Shown piece after piece: positions 48,701 through 58,100 of a stretch of DNA of 64,000 nt. Each line of letters begins with the position of its first letter. The first letter of the stretch is position 1. The position numbers were made by a program, and so were the translations under genes. Source of the DNA: Paracyclopina nana. Its lineage: Eukaryota; Arthropoda; Copepoda; Cyclopoida; Cyclopettidae. The notes under the pieces were generated by a model. It was not told the DNA's origin, did no database searches, and was given only the letters and a program-made list of their open reading frames with translations. Location of the stretch: assembly GCA_019096065.1 (NCBI GenBank), contig JAGUCH010000006.1, forward strand, positions 2,748,001-2,812,000. Reading direction: 5' to 3'.

Positions 48701-48819
48701 TGGAAATCCTCCGAGACCTGTTTGAAAAGTGCACTGAATTCTCGGGAAAAGAGGGCCAAGCGCTCAACCACCTCGCAAAAATGCACTAAAGGTGCCTTAT
48801 TTATAATGGATCGGTTCAT
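45795..48819 (-). CDS. Coiled-coil protein with disordered C-terminus, family not recognised
   Basis: Likely exons: 48819 to about 48730, 48445-48275, 47955-47857 and 46286-45795 (TAA). Exon 1 gives a helical start (MNRSIINKAPLVHFCEVVERLALFSREF). The next exons form heptad-rich helices: LWEEKLKEEQVK, CAALREALDAEHKKRMEAF, KLYYEIYSLSQRLRL and RRERVEREVKKLRDEI. The final part is Pro/Asn/Ser-rich and disordered. Exons 2-4 join cleanly in phase 0. The donor of exon 1 is uncertain: CAG|GTCTCG keeps frame but is weak, while CAAG|GTTGCT does not keep frame. A long amphipathic helical protein could be a BAR-like or scaffold component, but I cannot name the family. The intron 46287-47856 is loaded with two MITE-like elements. 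Confidence 0.6.
46392..46780. mobile_element. MITE-like element with terminal inverted repeats, TA-flanked
   Basis: Near the left end, TGACCGTTCAAAATTGGACG and GGGAATC are mirrored on the right by GATTCCC and CGTCCAATTTTGAACGGTCA, with TA at both borders. It is about 389 bp and non-coding, and sits in an intron of the coiled-coil gene. TA flanks suggest a Tc1/mariner-type mobiliser (inference). Confidence 0.75.
46958..47347. mobile_element. Foldback element with arms of about 140 bp and TATAA target duplication
   Basis: The left arm begins GGTGGATCCCACAACATTAG and the right arm ends with its inverse CTAATGTTGTGGGATCCACC. Pairing runs inward for about 140 bases (AGTTGCCTTATAATTGTT against AACAATTATAAGGCAACT), leaving a loop of about 110 bases. 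Both ends are flanked by TATAA (46953-46957 and 47348-47352). Arms differ at only a few positions, so insertion or arm conversion is fairly recent. Confidence 0.85.
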
Positions 48820-49128
48820 AATCGTGCAACGAAAATATTTCCCATGGAGGAAAAATGGGATCTGCTCTTAGGAAACTTTTTCAATTTGCTAAAATCTAGA
48901 GTGGCTAATTTCTTTCTCAGGTTACAAAGTTCCCCATTTAGCGCTTGCGAAGAAGAAGTTATCAATCAGCTCTAAAATTCAGCTACATCTAAAATGGCTC
49001 AACATTTACTTAAACTAGTAACAAGCGTCCATTTGGCATGTTGGCAACGCGCAGATACGTTGAAAATTAAAGGAAAAAAGAGCAAACGAAACATTTCGCA
49101 GCTCCCAAGGGAACTTTCAGTGTATTTA

Positions 49129-49968
49129 CGCCCTGTTCATCTACTCTACTTTTTCGTAACTTTCTTGTCTTACCCTACGAAAAAAGTTGTCGTAGCTCCA
49201 CGAATTTCTATTAGCTGTCGTAGTTTTTAATAATGATAGATAAAAATGATAATAATGATAATCTAATGATAGACCTAGCAGAATGTTTTAGTTGACCCTA
49301 GCGGGCCGGCTGTACTTGCTGTAAGTCTCAGGCTCATTATCTTCCGCGTCTTTGATCGTAGCATGGTTGCGGTTGTAATCGGTTCTTATTTACTGACGAG
49401 GTTGCGATGTCAGTAAATAAGAAGCGATAACAACCGTAAGCATGCCACGATCAAAGACGCGGAAGATAATGAGCCTCATTCTTACGTTTGGACAGACTAA
49501 TGGGGTGTTCATCCATCCCTCGTTTCCTTAAAATCTTACGACAGCCTTAATGAAATGCCTAAGTTTTCGTACTTCTGATAAATCAAAACACTTCAAACTC
49601 ATGCGACCAAAAGAGGTGGGAAAAGTTGTTTACTTAAAGCTATCAAAAGTGAGTAAAAACGATCAGTACTAAAATTGGAGCTCAAGTAAAACGCAATTTA
49701 ACGGAAGGAAAAAATTTTCTTTATAGATGAACACAGCATAAAACAACGTAAGTTTCGAAGGTTAGCCCTTGAACAAAGGCAAAACAAACTTAGTTTAGTC
49801 AACCCTAGCTAGCAAGCGCTTAACTTGGCCAACTCGCTTACCCGATTGGTACGGTAACGACTGGTCTTACGCTGACTTAAGACAATTTTAGCCGCTACAG
49901 AATAACGACAAATTTTTGTAAGACTCCTGAAGTTACGACTGAAATAGTCGTCGTAGATGAACAGGGCA
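49129..49968. mobile_element. Non-coding inverted-repeat element carrying a nested hairpin
   Basis: GCCCTGTTCATCTAC (left, 49130-49144) is mirrored by GTAGATGAACAGGGC (right, 49953-49967), with weaker pairing further in (CGTAACTT and AAGTTACG). The same end word is seen in the family copy at 27895-28304. The long hairpin 49321-49485 lies inside. Confidence 0.5.
49321..49485. repeat. Long hairpin, stem about 77 bp and loop about 11 nt
   Basis: GGCTCATTATCTTCCGCGTC and TTTGATCGT on the left are mirrored by ACGATCAAA and GACGCGGAAGATAATGAGCC on the right. TTCTTATTTACTGAC pairs with GTCAGTAAATAAGAA at the loop. The stem has only scattered mismatches. Confidence 0.85.
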
Positions 49969-50910
49969 TTAATCGATTGTGCGAATCCAATTTTGGAGGT
50001 AAATAATTATTTTTTCTTTGGAAAAATCAGTGGCTTTTCTCACCGCTCGAGAAAAGGTGAGCAAGCCTTCTGATGCTGAGAGAAAAACTTCGTCAGTCTA
50101 AAAGAAGACTACGTGCAAAGTAAATGACCTTTTACTGCGAAAAAAAGCCTTTGGGTATGATATGAATTCTCGCAATGTAAGTTAAATCTGCTTTTTTGTC
50201 CTTCGACTGGATCAGCTGAATGTCGAGTAGTATTTTAATCGGCTACTACTCTTGGCAAAAATATTGATTTTTTAGTGGAGTTAGTTTTGTAAACATTGAA
50301 ATGTTGATCACCTTTCTTAATGTGCTTTTTGTGCATTTTACGTTGAAGGGCTTAAGTAAAACCGCAAGCTGACATTCCCAAATTGCTTTCTTTTGGCAAA
50401 TGCAAAAATGACATTGATTTTGCAATGACCGTATAGGAAGTAATGCACCAAAATTGCACCATGAGAAAGAAATTGCCCTTTTACCTTTTTGCACTCAGCA
50501 ACAATAACAGCTACTGAATATGCATGCAAACCTTGAAATAGTTAAGAGTGCATGAACTTTCTTATATTATTGAAAAAAACCCTTTGTCTGGTTGGTTATT
50601 ACGGAAGTTATGTCAATTCTGAATACGGCATAATTGATGATTGCAGTCATGAAAGTATCCTAAAGCAAATAGCATAATGTGGTGCTCGTCTATACTTATC
50701 CTTTTAACACCTTTTTCTTTTTTTACTGAGAGCCTGAGCTATGAACTAAGCGCTTGTGCTGATTCTTAAAAGCAGATCTTTTTTTAAGCTTAACAGTTTG
50801 ATGTCAAATAATATTCCAAAGCACAAAAATGACGGAGTCTCGATATCATAAGCTTCCTTACGATACGGAAATATTGCGTAGATGAACACCACATAATTAA
50901 CCATTAATGC

Positions 50911-51063
50911 CATGCTCATGAATCAAGAATGCCTTAAGGTGTGGAAAAAAATATCTTAAGGAAAAGTGAATCCGCTGCTTTCTACCTTAGTACAAGTTCA
51001 GCTTGGGGTCGAGCAGCGTTTTTATGGGCAAATTTGGCTGTTTCGTAATAGGCTTTCTATATA
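50911..51063. repeat. Second, opposite-strand copy of the 28150-28304 repeat
   Basis: AAGAATGCCTTAAGG, AAGGAAAAGTGAATC and GTTCAGCTTGGGG occur here and, as reverse complement, at 28150-28304, with about three-quarters similarity by eye between them. Confidence 0.6.
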
Positions 51064-51159
51064 TTTCTTGAGTGCAAGTAAAAATCTTCAGCGCTTGTTT
51101 AATTCAAAAAAAATATTGTAAAAAAAGGAGAGCAAAAATGCTCTCTAACAAATTATTTC

Positions 51160-51553
51160 TGTTTTGAGGGGCTTTTACTTGCAGGTAAAGTCCTCAAGGA
51201 TGCGAGAAGCCGAGACCAAAGTGTCAGCTCCTGACGATGATTCGAAGCGATGGAAACGGATGGATGGAGTCTCCAATGATGCTGCACTTCATCCAGAAGC
51301 TAATGAATGCTTGTGAACGAGATGACAATGCAAAATAAAGAAGTATTCTGCAAAATATTCTTTATTGGCTTCTGCCGTAATGGCGGTGAAAATCGTACTG
51401 ATGAAGCGTAAACATAATAAAGTAGAGTACTGTAGAAAAAGCAAAGTAAACATGATCATATAGTAGATGTCTGTGGTTGTGGAGGGCCTTAAGGCGTTGG
51501 TGCTACTGCAATGGGCATATGGGCCTGGAAGCCTTAAGGCAGTGCACTTACCA
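51160..51553 (-). repeat. 3' LTR of the BEL/Pao element
   Basis: 394 bp; same sequence by eye as the 5' LTR. Flanked on its outer side by ATTTC, the target duplication. Confidence 0.95.
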
Positions 51554-51592
51554 ATAAAGCCCCTCCATCAACGCGATTGGACGAGTGTTGAT

Positions 51593-54500
51593 CTAAATTT
51601 CTTGATCTGAAGAAGGGTGGAGTTGGCCACTTCGTCTTTTAGGCTTGGCCGGGATGTTCTCCATGTCTTTGTTGTCACGGTGCAGGATGGCAAGCTCATG
51701 AGTGTTGTTGCTTCCAGGCCTTAAGGCAAGTGTTACATTGAACACGAGCCGATAGCACTCATGATGGACGAGGCATCCAAACAGGAATTCTTGCATAAGC
51801 TGGTAGGCCGTCTTCCTGTGGTGGGAAGGGTTGTGGCCTAGCTTGTTGCATTGAGAGCAACGCTTAAGCATTTTAGGACAATTGCCGATGTTGTGGCCTT
51901 CTTCCAAGCACTGGGGATTGATGCAGACTTGCACAATTTCGAGGCAGTTGGGCGTGGGGATGCTATGATCCGTCGAGGCACAGTGTGGGCACGGGTGAAA
52001 CATGTGGTTGGAAGCTTTGAATAGCTCTTGAAGGCGAGTTTGAGCTGTGACTTCTTGGAGAGGTCCAATAAGCTCCTCAAGCCTTAAGGCATATTCGGCA
52101 TCGATGGCATGTGGGTCGAGGGCAAACTTCCTGTCATAATCTTCAATGGTCCTTAAGGCGTTCAATCCAGAATGAATGAAGACTGAAGGGGGAGCCATTT
52201 GAAAGTTGCCGATGTTAAGGTCAAACTTGGTAGTATGTTTGACATCGCCCGGTCCATAAGGTGCAGCTACCATGGAGTGTGGCTTTGAAATTTGTCCAAA
52301 GCGAGGCATTGATTCCACCAAGGCCAATATCCAGTGGATGGCAGCGAGAGCGTTGGCTTCGTTTCCCAGGTTTGCCATGATCATTGACTTGGCAGCGAGG
52401 GCCACAGGGATTGACACCGATCCACGATGTTGCACCTTAAGGAATATTTTTTGGGTGTCAGTCCACTTTGCATAGGGGAGCGAGAAGTCAGTCGAGTTTG
52501 GGTGGACGCTGAGGTGCTCGTAGCCGGGGTTTCGCTGGGGATCTTTTCCAGGGAGTGGCACTCGATATTGGAAGATAATAGTTGGAGATTTGATCTTCCA
52601 CAAGTAGAAGTGGAGCGCATTCCGGATTTGGCTAACCTTGACGTCTGTCTGTGGGAAGGCCAAGACCACTAAGTTGGACAAGTCCACTAAGTTGGTTGGC
52701 TTAAGCCCTGCAGCTCTCAATCTGCTGTCGCCGACAAGTCCAAATCCCACTTTGACAACTTGAGGAGAGTTGATGATGCTCTCCACTTCCTTCGGAATAT
52801 TGCACTCCTTAAGGAAGCCTTCACCAGGGAAATTGCACTGGATCAAGACGACTTTGCCGGAGAGCGTGCCCAGCGATAGACTGGTGAATCCATTGGCTGG
52901 CTCATCAGCTTGCTTTACTCGGTTGTAGAGCTCCTTGGACTTCCAGAAAGTCATGTAGACATCGCAGTAGGCGTCTTCCCAGATCTCTTCCAAGATTCCC
53001 GTGGCCTGGAGCTGCTCAGCCCATTGAGAGGCTTTCGTGTCTTTGTTGTAGACCACGATGTTCTCGTCCTGCAGCGGTTTTCGGTTACAAATGAGGTTGC
53101 CAAAGTTGAGCGTCCGATCCAGCTTTGCTTGGCCAAGCGAGTAGTGTGAGAAGAGCTGATTGGGATCATCCAGATTGTAGAAATCGTTCGGAAGAAAGAT
53201 CCCGCTTAAGCGTGCCTTGCAAATTGGGGCATCGCATTCTTCGGCGTCCACCAGCTCCCAACCTTCTTGAACTGCCACTGGGGCATGCAATTCGCACAAC
53301 TTTTGAGTGCGGGTGCAGGGCAAGTCCTTAAGGGGGGTCGTCTCAGTTCTGGCTGCGTAGGTGGCTCTTGGGAGTTGGGTGGTGGCGATGGCTCCTGTGG
53401 CGGCATCGTGCAGAGTCTGGCCGTTCGGGAACGAGGCTTCCGTCATGAGGTCCTCCATGAGCGCAGGGTTCTTCTCGGCAAACAGAGACAATTTTGCCAA
53501 GAGAAGTGGTGCTACCTCATTTGGTTGGCTTAAGCCTATTCTGGTCAAGGACTCTTTGACTACTTGAGGTAGCTCAGACAATGACGCTGCTCTGGCATAG
53601 ATCCTGTTGAAGGCCTTAAGGATTTTTCCCAGCTGCTCGAGCACGGGGAGCGAGGCATCTCGATCGGCGTCTGACCAAGCTCGAATGTAGGGTGGAGCCA
53701 GTAGCTTCGAGATCTGCAATTGGGCGTCCGCAGTGACCACGAAGAACAGCTCGGGGTGTGAGACTGCCATGATGGACAGGGGAGGCTTATTGGCGTAGAG
53801 CAGCGTGAGGCGGTAATTGTCCCTGTACACAAACTGCAACGGCCTCACCAGGATCTCGTAGGGCGACCGATCATCTCCAACCAGAACTTGACCATAATCC
53901 ATTGAAGGTGCCAGGATGATCGTGGTTGGATCCTTGAAGGCGTTCGCTGCTCTTTCCGCGTCCATTTTGAGCAGACTGTCATAGTAGACAGCTCTGGTTG
54001 CCTTAAGGCTCTTGATCATGGAGTTTACTTCCATCTGAAGAGCTTCTTCTTCCACCTGATTTTGCCTTGGAGGGGCTGCGTCGAAGTTGATGCCTGGAAA
54101 AGTTTTAATCAGCAATTTAATTTTGTTTTCAGGGTCAATGATGAAGTCTGAAGAGAGCAACTTTGTGAGGAGCGGATTTGGGATATTTCTGCCAACCAAA
54201 AGTCCCGTGGAGTTCATGGAGGACGACAGCTCCTCTATCGAGGGATCAGAGGACGACGAAGCTGACCAAGCATCCAGGATCATCGCATCAGAATCATCAG
54301 GGAGTTTGAATGGTGGCTGCGGGTGGTTAATCGCTTCGTTTTCAGGTTTTGGCAACGGCCTCGGCGTGTGGAGAACGGCTTGGGATCTGGTAAGGACCCC
54401 TCGGAGATTTCCCATCGTGGCTTGGAGGCGGGCAGCGGCTTTTGCCTTCTTGTCGGGGGACGACTTGCCCTGCGGTGTTGGGCTGGACCTTTTCTTGGCA

Positions 54501-54649
54501 GCAGGAGTTTTGGTAGGCTTAAGCTCAAACTCCTCGTCGACGTTGATGCACAAAACATCAGCGTCATACATTGGATTAATCCGTTTACCTGACATTCCAG
54601 ACGTTCCTGGACGGGGCTCTGGGTCCTCCTTCTTCGGTTTTTCACTCAT
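51593..54649 (-). CDS. Third ORF of the BEL/Pao element, not a recognisable envelope
   Basis: About 1018 codons, beginning at a true ATG (MSEKPKKEDPEPRPGTSG). The N-terminal part is charged and disordered, and a helical middle follows. Around residues 600-700 the text (VVLIQCNFPG, IINSPQVVKVGFGLVGDSRL, LVDLSNLV) resembles the later part of a DnaQ-like 3'-5' exonuclease fold. Near residues 900-960 lies a Cys/His module (CPHCASTDHSIP, GHNIGNC, CSQCNKLGHN) similar to the one in gag. No signal peptide or membrane helix is evident, so it is unlike retroviral envelopes. BEL/Pao elements usually carry only gag and pol, or an env-like gene, so its role is open. Confidence 0.75.
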   Translation of the reverse strand: MSEKPKKEDPEPRPGTSGMSGKRINPMYDADVLCINVDEEFELKPTKTPAAKKRSSPTPQGKSSPDKKAKAAARLQATMGNLRGVLTRSQAVLHTPRPLPKPENEAINHPQPPFKLPDDSDAMILDAWSASSSSDPSIEELSSSMNSTGLLVGRNIPNPLLTKLLSSDFIIDPENKIKLLIKTFPGINFDAAPPRQNQVEEEALQMEVNSMIKSLKATRAVYYDSLLKMDAERAANAFKDPTTIILAPSMDYGQVLVGDDRSPYEILVRPLQFVYRDNYRLTLLYANKPPLSIMAVSHPELFFVVTADAQLQISKLLAPPYIRAWSDADRDASLPVLEQLGKILKAFNRIYARAASLSELPQVVKESLTRIGLSQPNEVAPLLLAKLSLFAEKNPALMEDLMTEASFPNGQTLHDAATGAIATTQLPRATYAARTETTPLKDLPCTRTQKLCELHAPVAVQEGWELVDAEECDAPICKARLSGIFLPNDFYNLDDPNQLFSHYSLGQAKLDRTLNFGNLICNRKPLQDENIVVYNKDTKASQWAEQLQATGILEEIWEDAYCDVYMTFWKSKELYNRVKQADEPANGFTSLSLGTLSGKVVLIQCNFPGEGFLKECNIPKEVESIINSPQVVKVGFGLVGDSRLRAAGLKPTNLVDLSNLVVLAFPQTDVKVSQIRNALHFYLWKIKSPTIIFQYRVPLPGKDPQRNPGYEHLSVHPNSTDFSLPYAKWTDTQKIFLKVQHRGSVSIPVALAAKSMIMANLGNEANALAAIHWILALVESMPRFGQISKPHSMVAAPYGPGDVKHTTKFDLNIGNFQMAPPSVFIHSGLNALRTIEDYDRKFALDPHAIDAEYALRLEELIGPLQEVTAQTRLQELFKASNHMFHPCPHCASTDHSIPTPNCLEIVQVCINPQCLEEGHNIGNCPKMLKRCSQCNKLGHNPSHHRKTAYQLMQEFLFGCLVHHECYRLVFNVTLALRPGSNNTHELAILHRDNKDMENIPAKPKRRSGQLHPSSDQEI

Positions 54650-55185
54650 GATTTGCTATTCACAACGATTAACGTGGATTTTGATACTTATAATTTCTCT
54701 GTAGGCGGCGGTTAGACGGCGACCGGAAGACAGTGACGATTTGACGAGTTTTTCCAACCGACGAATATTTTCGAAAATTGACGTCAGCTGCCGCAGAGTT
54801 ATGGGATGGTTTTGTTGTCACAGATGGTAAAAGGCCTCGGCCCTGGTCAGGCTTGTCAACGAATCGAGATGCCCGAGGAGAGATCAGCCCGCGATGGAAT
54901 TTGACAACTAATTGCATCGGCTTTAATAATCTTTTCAAGAGACGAAAAGAGAAAAAAAGGATGTGGCTCCTTAGAGTTTCAAAACAGTTCTGTATTTTCG
55001 AACTCGCGCGCAATCGCTCAACTTATTCAGTAAAAACTCAACAGTCATATCATAAAACGCTTCAGCTTCACGCTAGTAGGTTGCGTGAGCTTAAGCTTGA
55101 CATTTTCCGTGCGAGCGCAAATAACATAATGAATGACATAATTGAAAAGAGACACACAACACTAAACTGGCACATTACACGATAG

Positions 55186-58100
55186 TTACATCAGTCGCGG
55201 TGGAGCAGTCTTTCTCTGCAATCTTGTTCGGGTGGCAATTGGGCCATGCTGAAAATCATCGTCTTCTTTGTCCTTGATCAGAAGATCTGGAACCAATATC
55301 TTCTTTTCCAGGGTGTCTTCCTCTGAGTCTGGATCTGGGTAATGGTAGTCTTCCAAAATACTGAGGTCGGCCTCATTTTCGTCCAGTATGAACGGCTCTT
55401 GCTTAAGCTTTTGGTGGGGCACAGTTTCCCTAATCTTTTCAAACTCTTCGCTATCATCCTCTAAAGTTGGCAGTGGTATTAAATGTTGAATGGGTCGTTC
55501 CTTGTATTTGAAAGTTTGGCTGCGTGTTCCATCCTTAAGGACAATGTGTGCAACGTGTTTTACTACGACACGTCGAACAAGTCCATCAGCATTGACAAAG
55601 ACTTTGTCAACCACGCCAAACTGCCAGTTGTTTTTCTTTGCAAACACTCCAGGATCAACCATTACCACCGGGTCATTCTTTTTGAGGGATCTTATGAAGT
55701 TTTTCCATTTTGGGAGCTTTTGTACCTTAAGGATCCATGCTCTTGACCAGAACTTCCACAACTCCTGGAGGCTTTTCTCAAGTTTTTGGTAGTGCTTAGG
55801 CAAAGATTCTAGGTCTCTTGGGTCAATTGTGGGAAGCAACTCACCTCCAGGCCCTCTAGTGAGAAAGTGGTTTGGTGTTAACACATGCCCATCAACAACT
55901 CCAATTGGTCTACTGTTTACAATGCCTTCAGCTCTTTTTGCGAAGGTGGCAAACTCTTCGTAGGACATAAGTCGTTCTCCAGATAGCCTGTACATGGCTT
56001 TCTTCCAGCTTTTTACTGCGCTCTCAGCTAAACCATTGCAGTTGGGTCCATAAGGCGGTGATAGCTTCCAATCTTTGACACCAGCTTGGGTGGCACTCAG
56101 TCTCACTGACTGCCAATCCACCTCTTTTAAGGATTCGATCATTTCTTGGTGTCGAGGGTTACTTTGGATTTCTAGCCTAAGCCTTTTCAAGCTTGTGCCG
56201 TTGTCACTTCTAATTTGCTTAGGCACACCCGTTCGAACTACCATTCGATCCATTGCATTTTTTAAGGCTTCGGTGCTCATTTTTGTAACAACTTCTACGT
56301 GCACCGCCTTAGTGTCATGACACATGGCAATTAAAATCCACACTTTTGAATTGGATCTCAAGAGCTTGATTGGAAACGGACCAGCATAGTCAATCGAAAT
56401 TCTTTGGAACGGGAACATTTCTTGCGCAGATAACATGAAGTTTGAGGGCAGCGGAGCCATGAGCTGTCTCATCACTTTTGCTTGAGCTATATTACAAAGC
56501 CAGCAGCTCTTTGTGAGAGATAGAAAAATTCCAGTCGCTCCTCTCACGTAGTACTTTTCTTGAAGTGTTGACGTCATGGCAATGGTTCCATATCCGTGAC
56601 CCATGAATTGGTGTATGTCTTCGCAGACTTGTACTGATAAAGCGGACGGAGTGACTAATCTGCTTCTTCCAATCCATGTGGGCTCCCCTTTATAGGTTCT
56701 ACCTCTCATTCGGATTTCCCCTTCAGTTCCAATGAAGACATTGAGTGACGCCAATCGTGATATTTTTGGCCACTTCTTGTTTCTATAAAGGAAGTCAAGC
56801 TCCTCGCCAAATTCCTCTTGTTGCAGTATTAGCATGATTCTGTTTTCTGCTCCAGTGAGTTCTTCCGGATTTAAATCAGCCTGATCAAAAAATTTGACGT
56901 CTGGCTCCTTGCCTTTGGTTATTAAGGCCTTGAATCTTGAGTTGTGGATAAATCGTCTGACCCATGCTGTCCTTTTGATCGTGGCTTTGTAAGTGATTCT
57001 CTTGATGTCGATTGGTAGCTTAAGCTCTTTCATTTTCCAAATGGCATAGATAGTTTTTGATGGAGCCAAGTATTGCGGTATTACATTTTCTCCCGCCTTG
57101 ATGAACACTGCGTTTATCAATGATTTTCTCTGAGCCGCTGAGGCTGCTGCTTTGTCATCATTTGTGAGATTTAAATCCTCGTTTGGATATTGTTCGATTG
57201 GTCCAAGTAAAAACTCTGGCCCTTTCTTCCAGCAAAGGTCATTCGCAAGTTCTCTGGCCTTTAAACCTCTCGTGGGTTTGTCTGCTGGGTTCAAGCAGCC
57301 TTTGACATGTCTCCAGGCATGCATGTGGGTGTGTTGAAAAACTTCTGACACTCGACTCCCAACAAATTGTTTCCAGTTTCTCGCTGGCTTTGATAGCCAC
57401 ATAAGGACACATCTCGAGTCTGTCCAGAGAAATACGTCGTCAATTTTCTTGTAAAGGCCCTTAAGGTGTACCATCATTCTTGCTGCAATAACTGCGCCCA
57501 TGAGTTCTTTTTCTGTTATGGACCTTGTTTCATTGAGAGGACAAAGCTTCATTCTTGAGGTGATGAGGATTGAGTCTATCTTGTCCTCATAGTGCGTGAC
57601 AAGGTATGCGCAGGCAGCGTAAGCTAGTTCACTTGCATCACAAAATATATGGAGATATCTTTTGATGGATGGCTTTGACCTGATGGCTCGAGGTAGTTGA
57701 AACATTGTTATGTCATCTAAGTCTTTGACGAATTGATGCCATTTGGTGACAATGAGCTTAGCATCATCATGATGGAGCGAATCCAGAGGCGAGTCCCAAC
57801 CTAAGTTAAACGTGGACTTGAGGGCGCACGTGGCTTGGATTAATGACTTTCCAGCTAGCGTGACCGGTGTGACTAGCCCGAGGATGTCAAAGAGCCTTGG
57901 CACATACTTGACCATAAGTCTGAGGGTGATGGGTTGGCCTTTAAAGGGTGCATACGAGGGTTTTTGGAAAACAATGACATCTTGTGTTTGGTCGATCCAC
58001 ATGCCTAGTGCTTTCGTCGTGTCAACTTGTTCTTCTTTTACTTGGTATTTTGATGCTCTCCACTCAGGCTCAATGTGGCTTAAGCCATCCGGATGCGAAC

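Larger units (their letters stand above)
48820..51154. other. Repeat-rich spacer left of the retrotransposon
   Basis: It contains the inverted-repeat element 49129-49968 with its hairpin and the repeat copy 50911-51063. No gene is supported. Confidence 0.5.

Noticed and set aside
49321-49485. microRNA precursor
   Set aside because: The stem is far longer than an animal pre-miRNA and lies in a repeat element; without small-RNA data it stays a repeat.
54087-54704. Plus-strand frames inside the retrotransposon
   Set aside because: They mirror the minus-strand ORFs and carry no domain.
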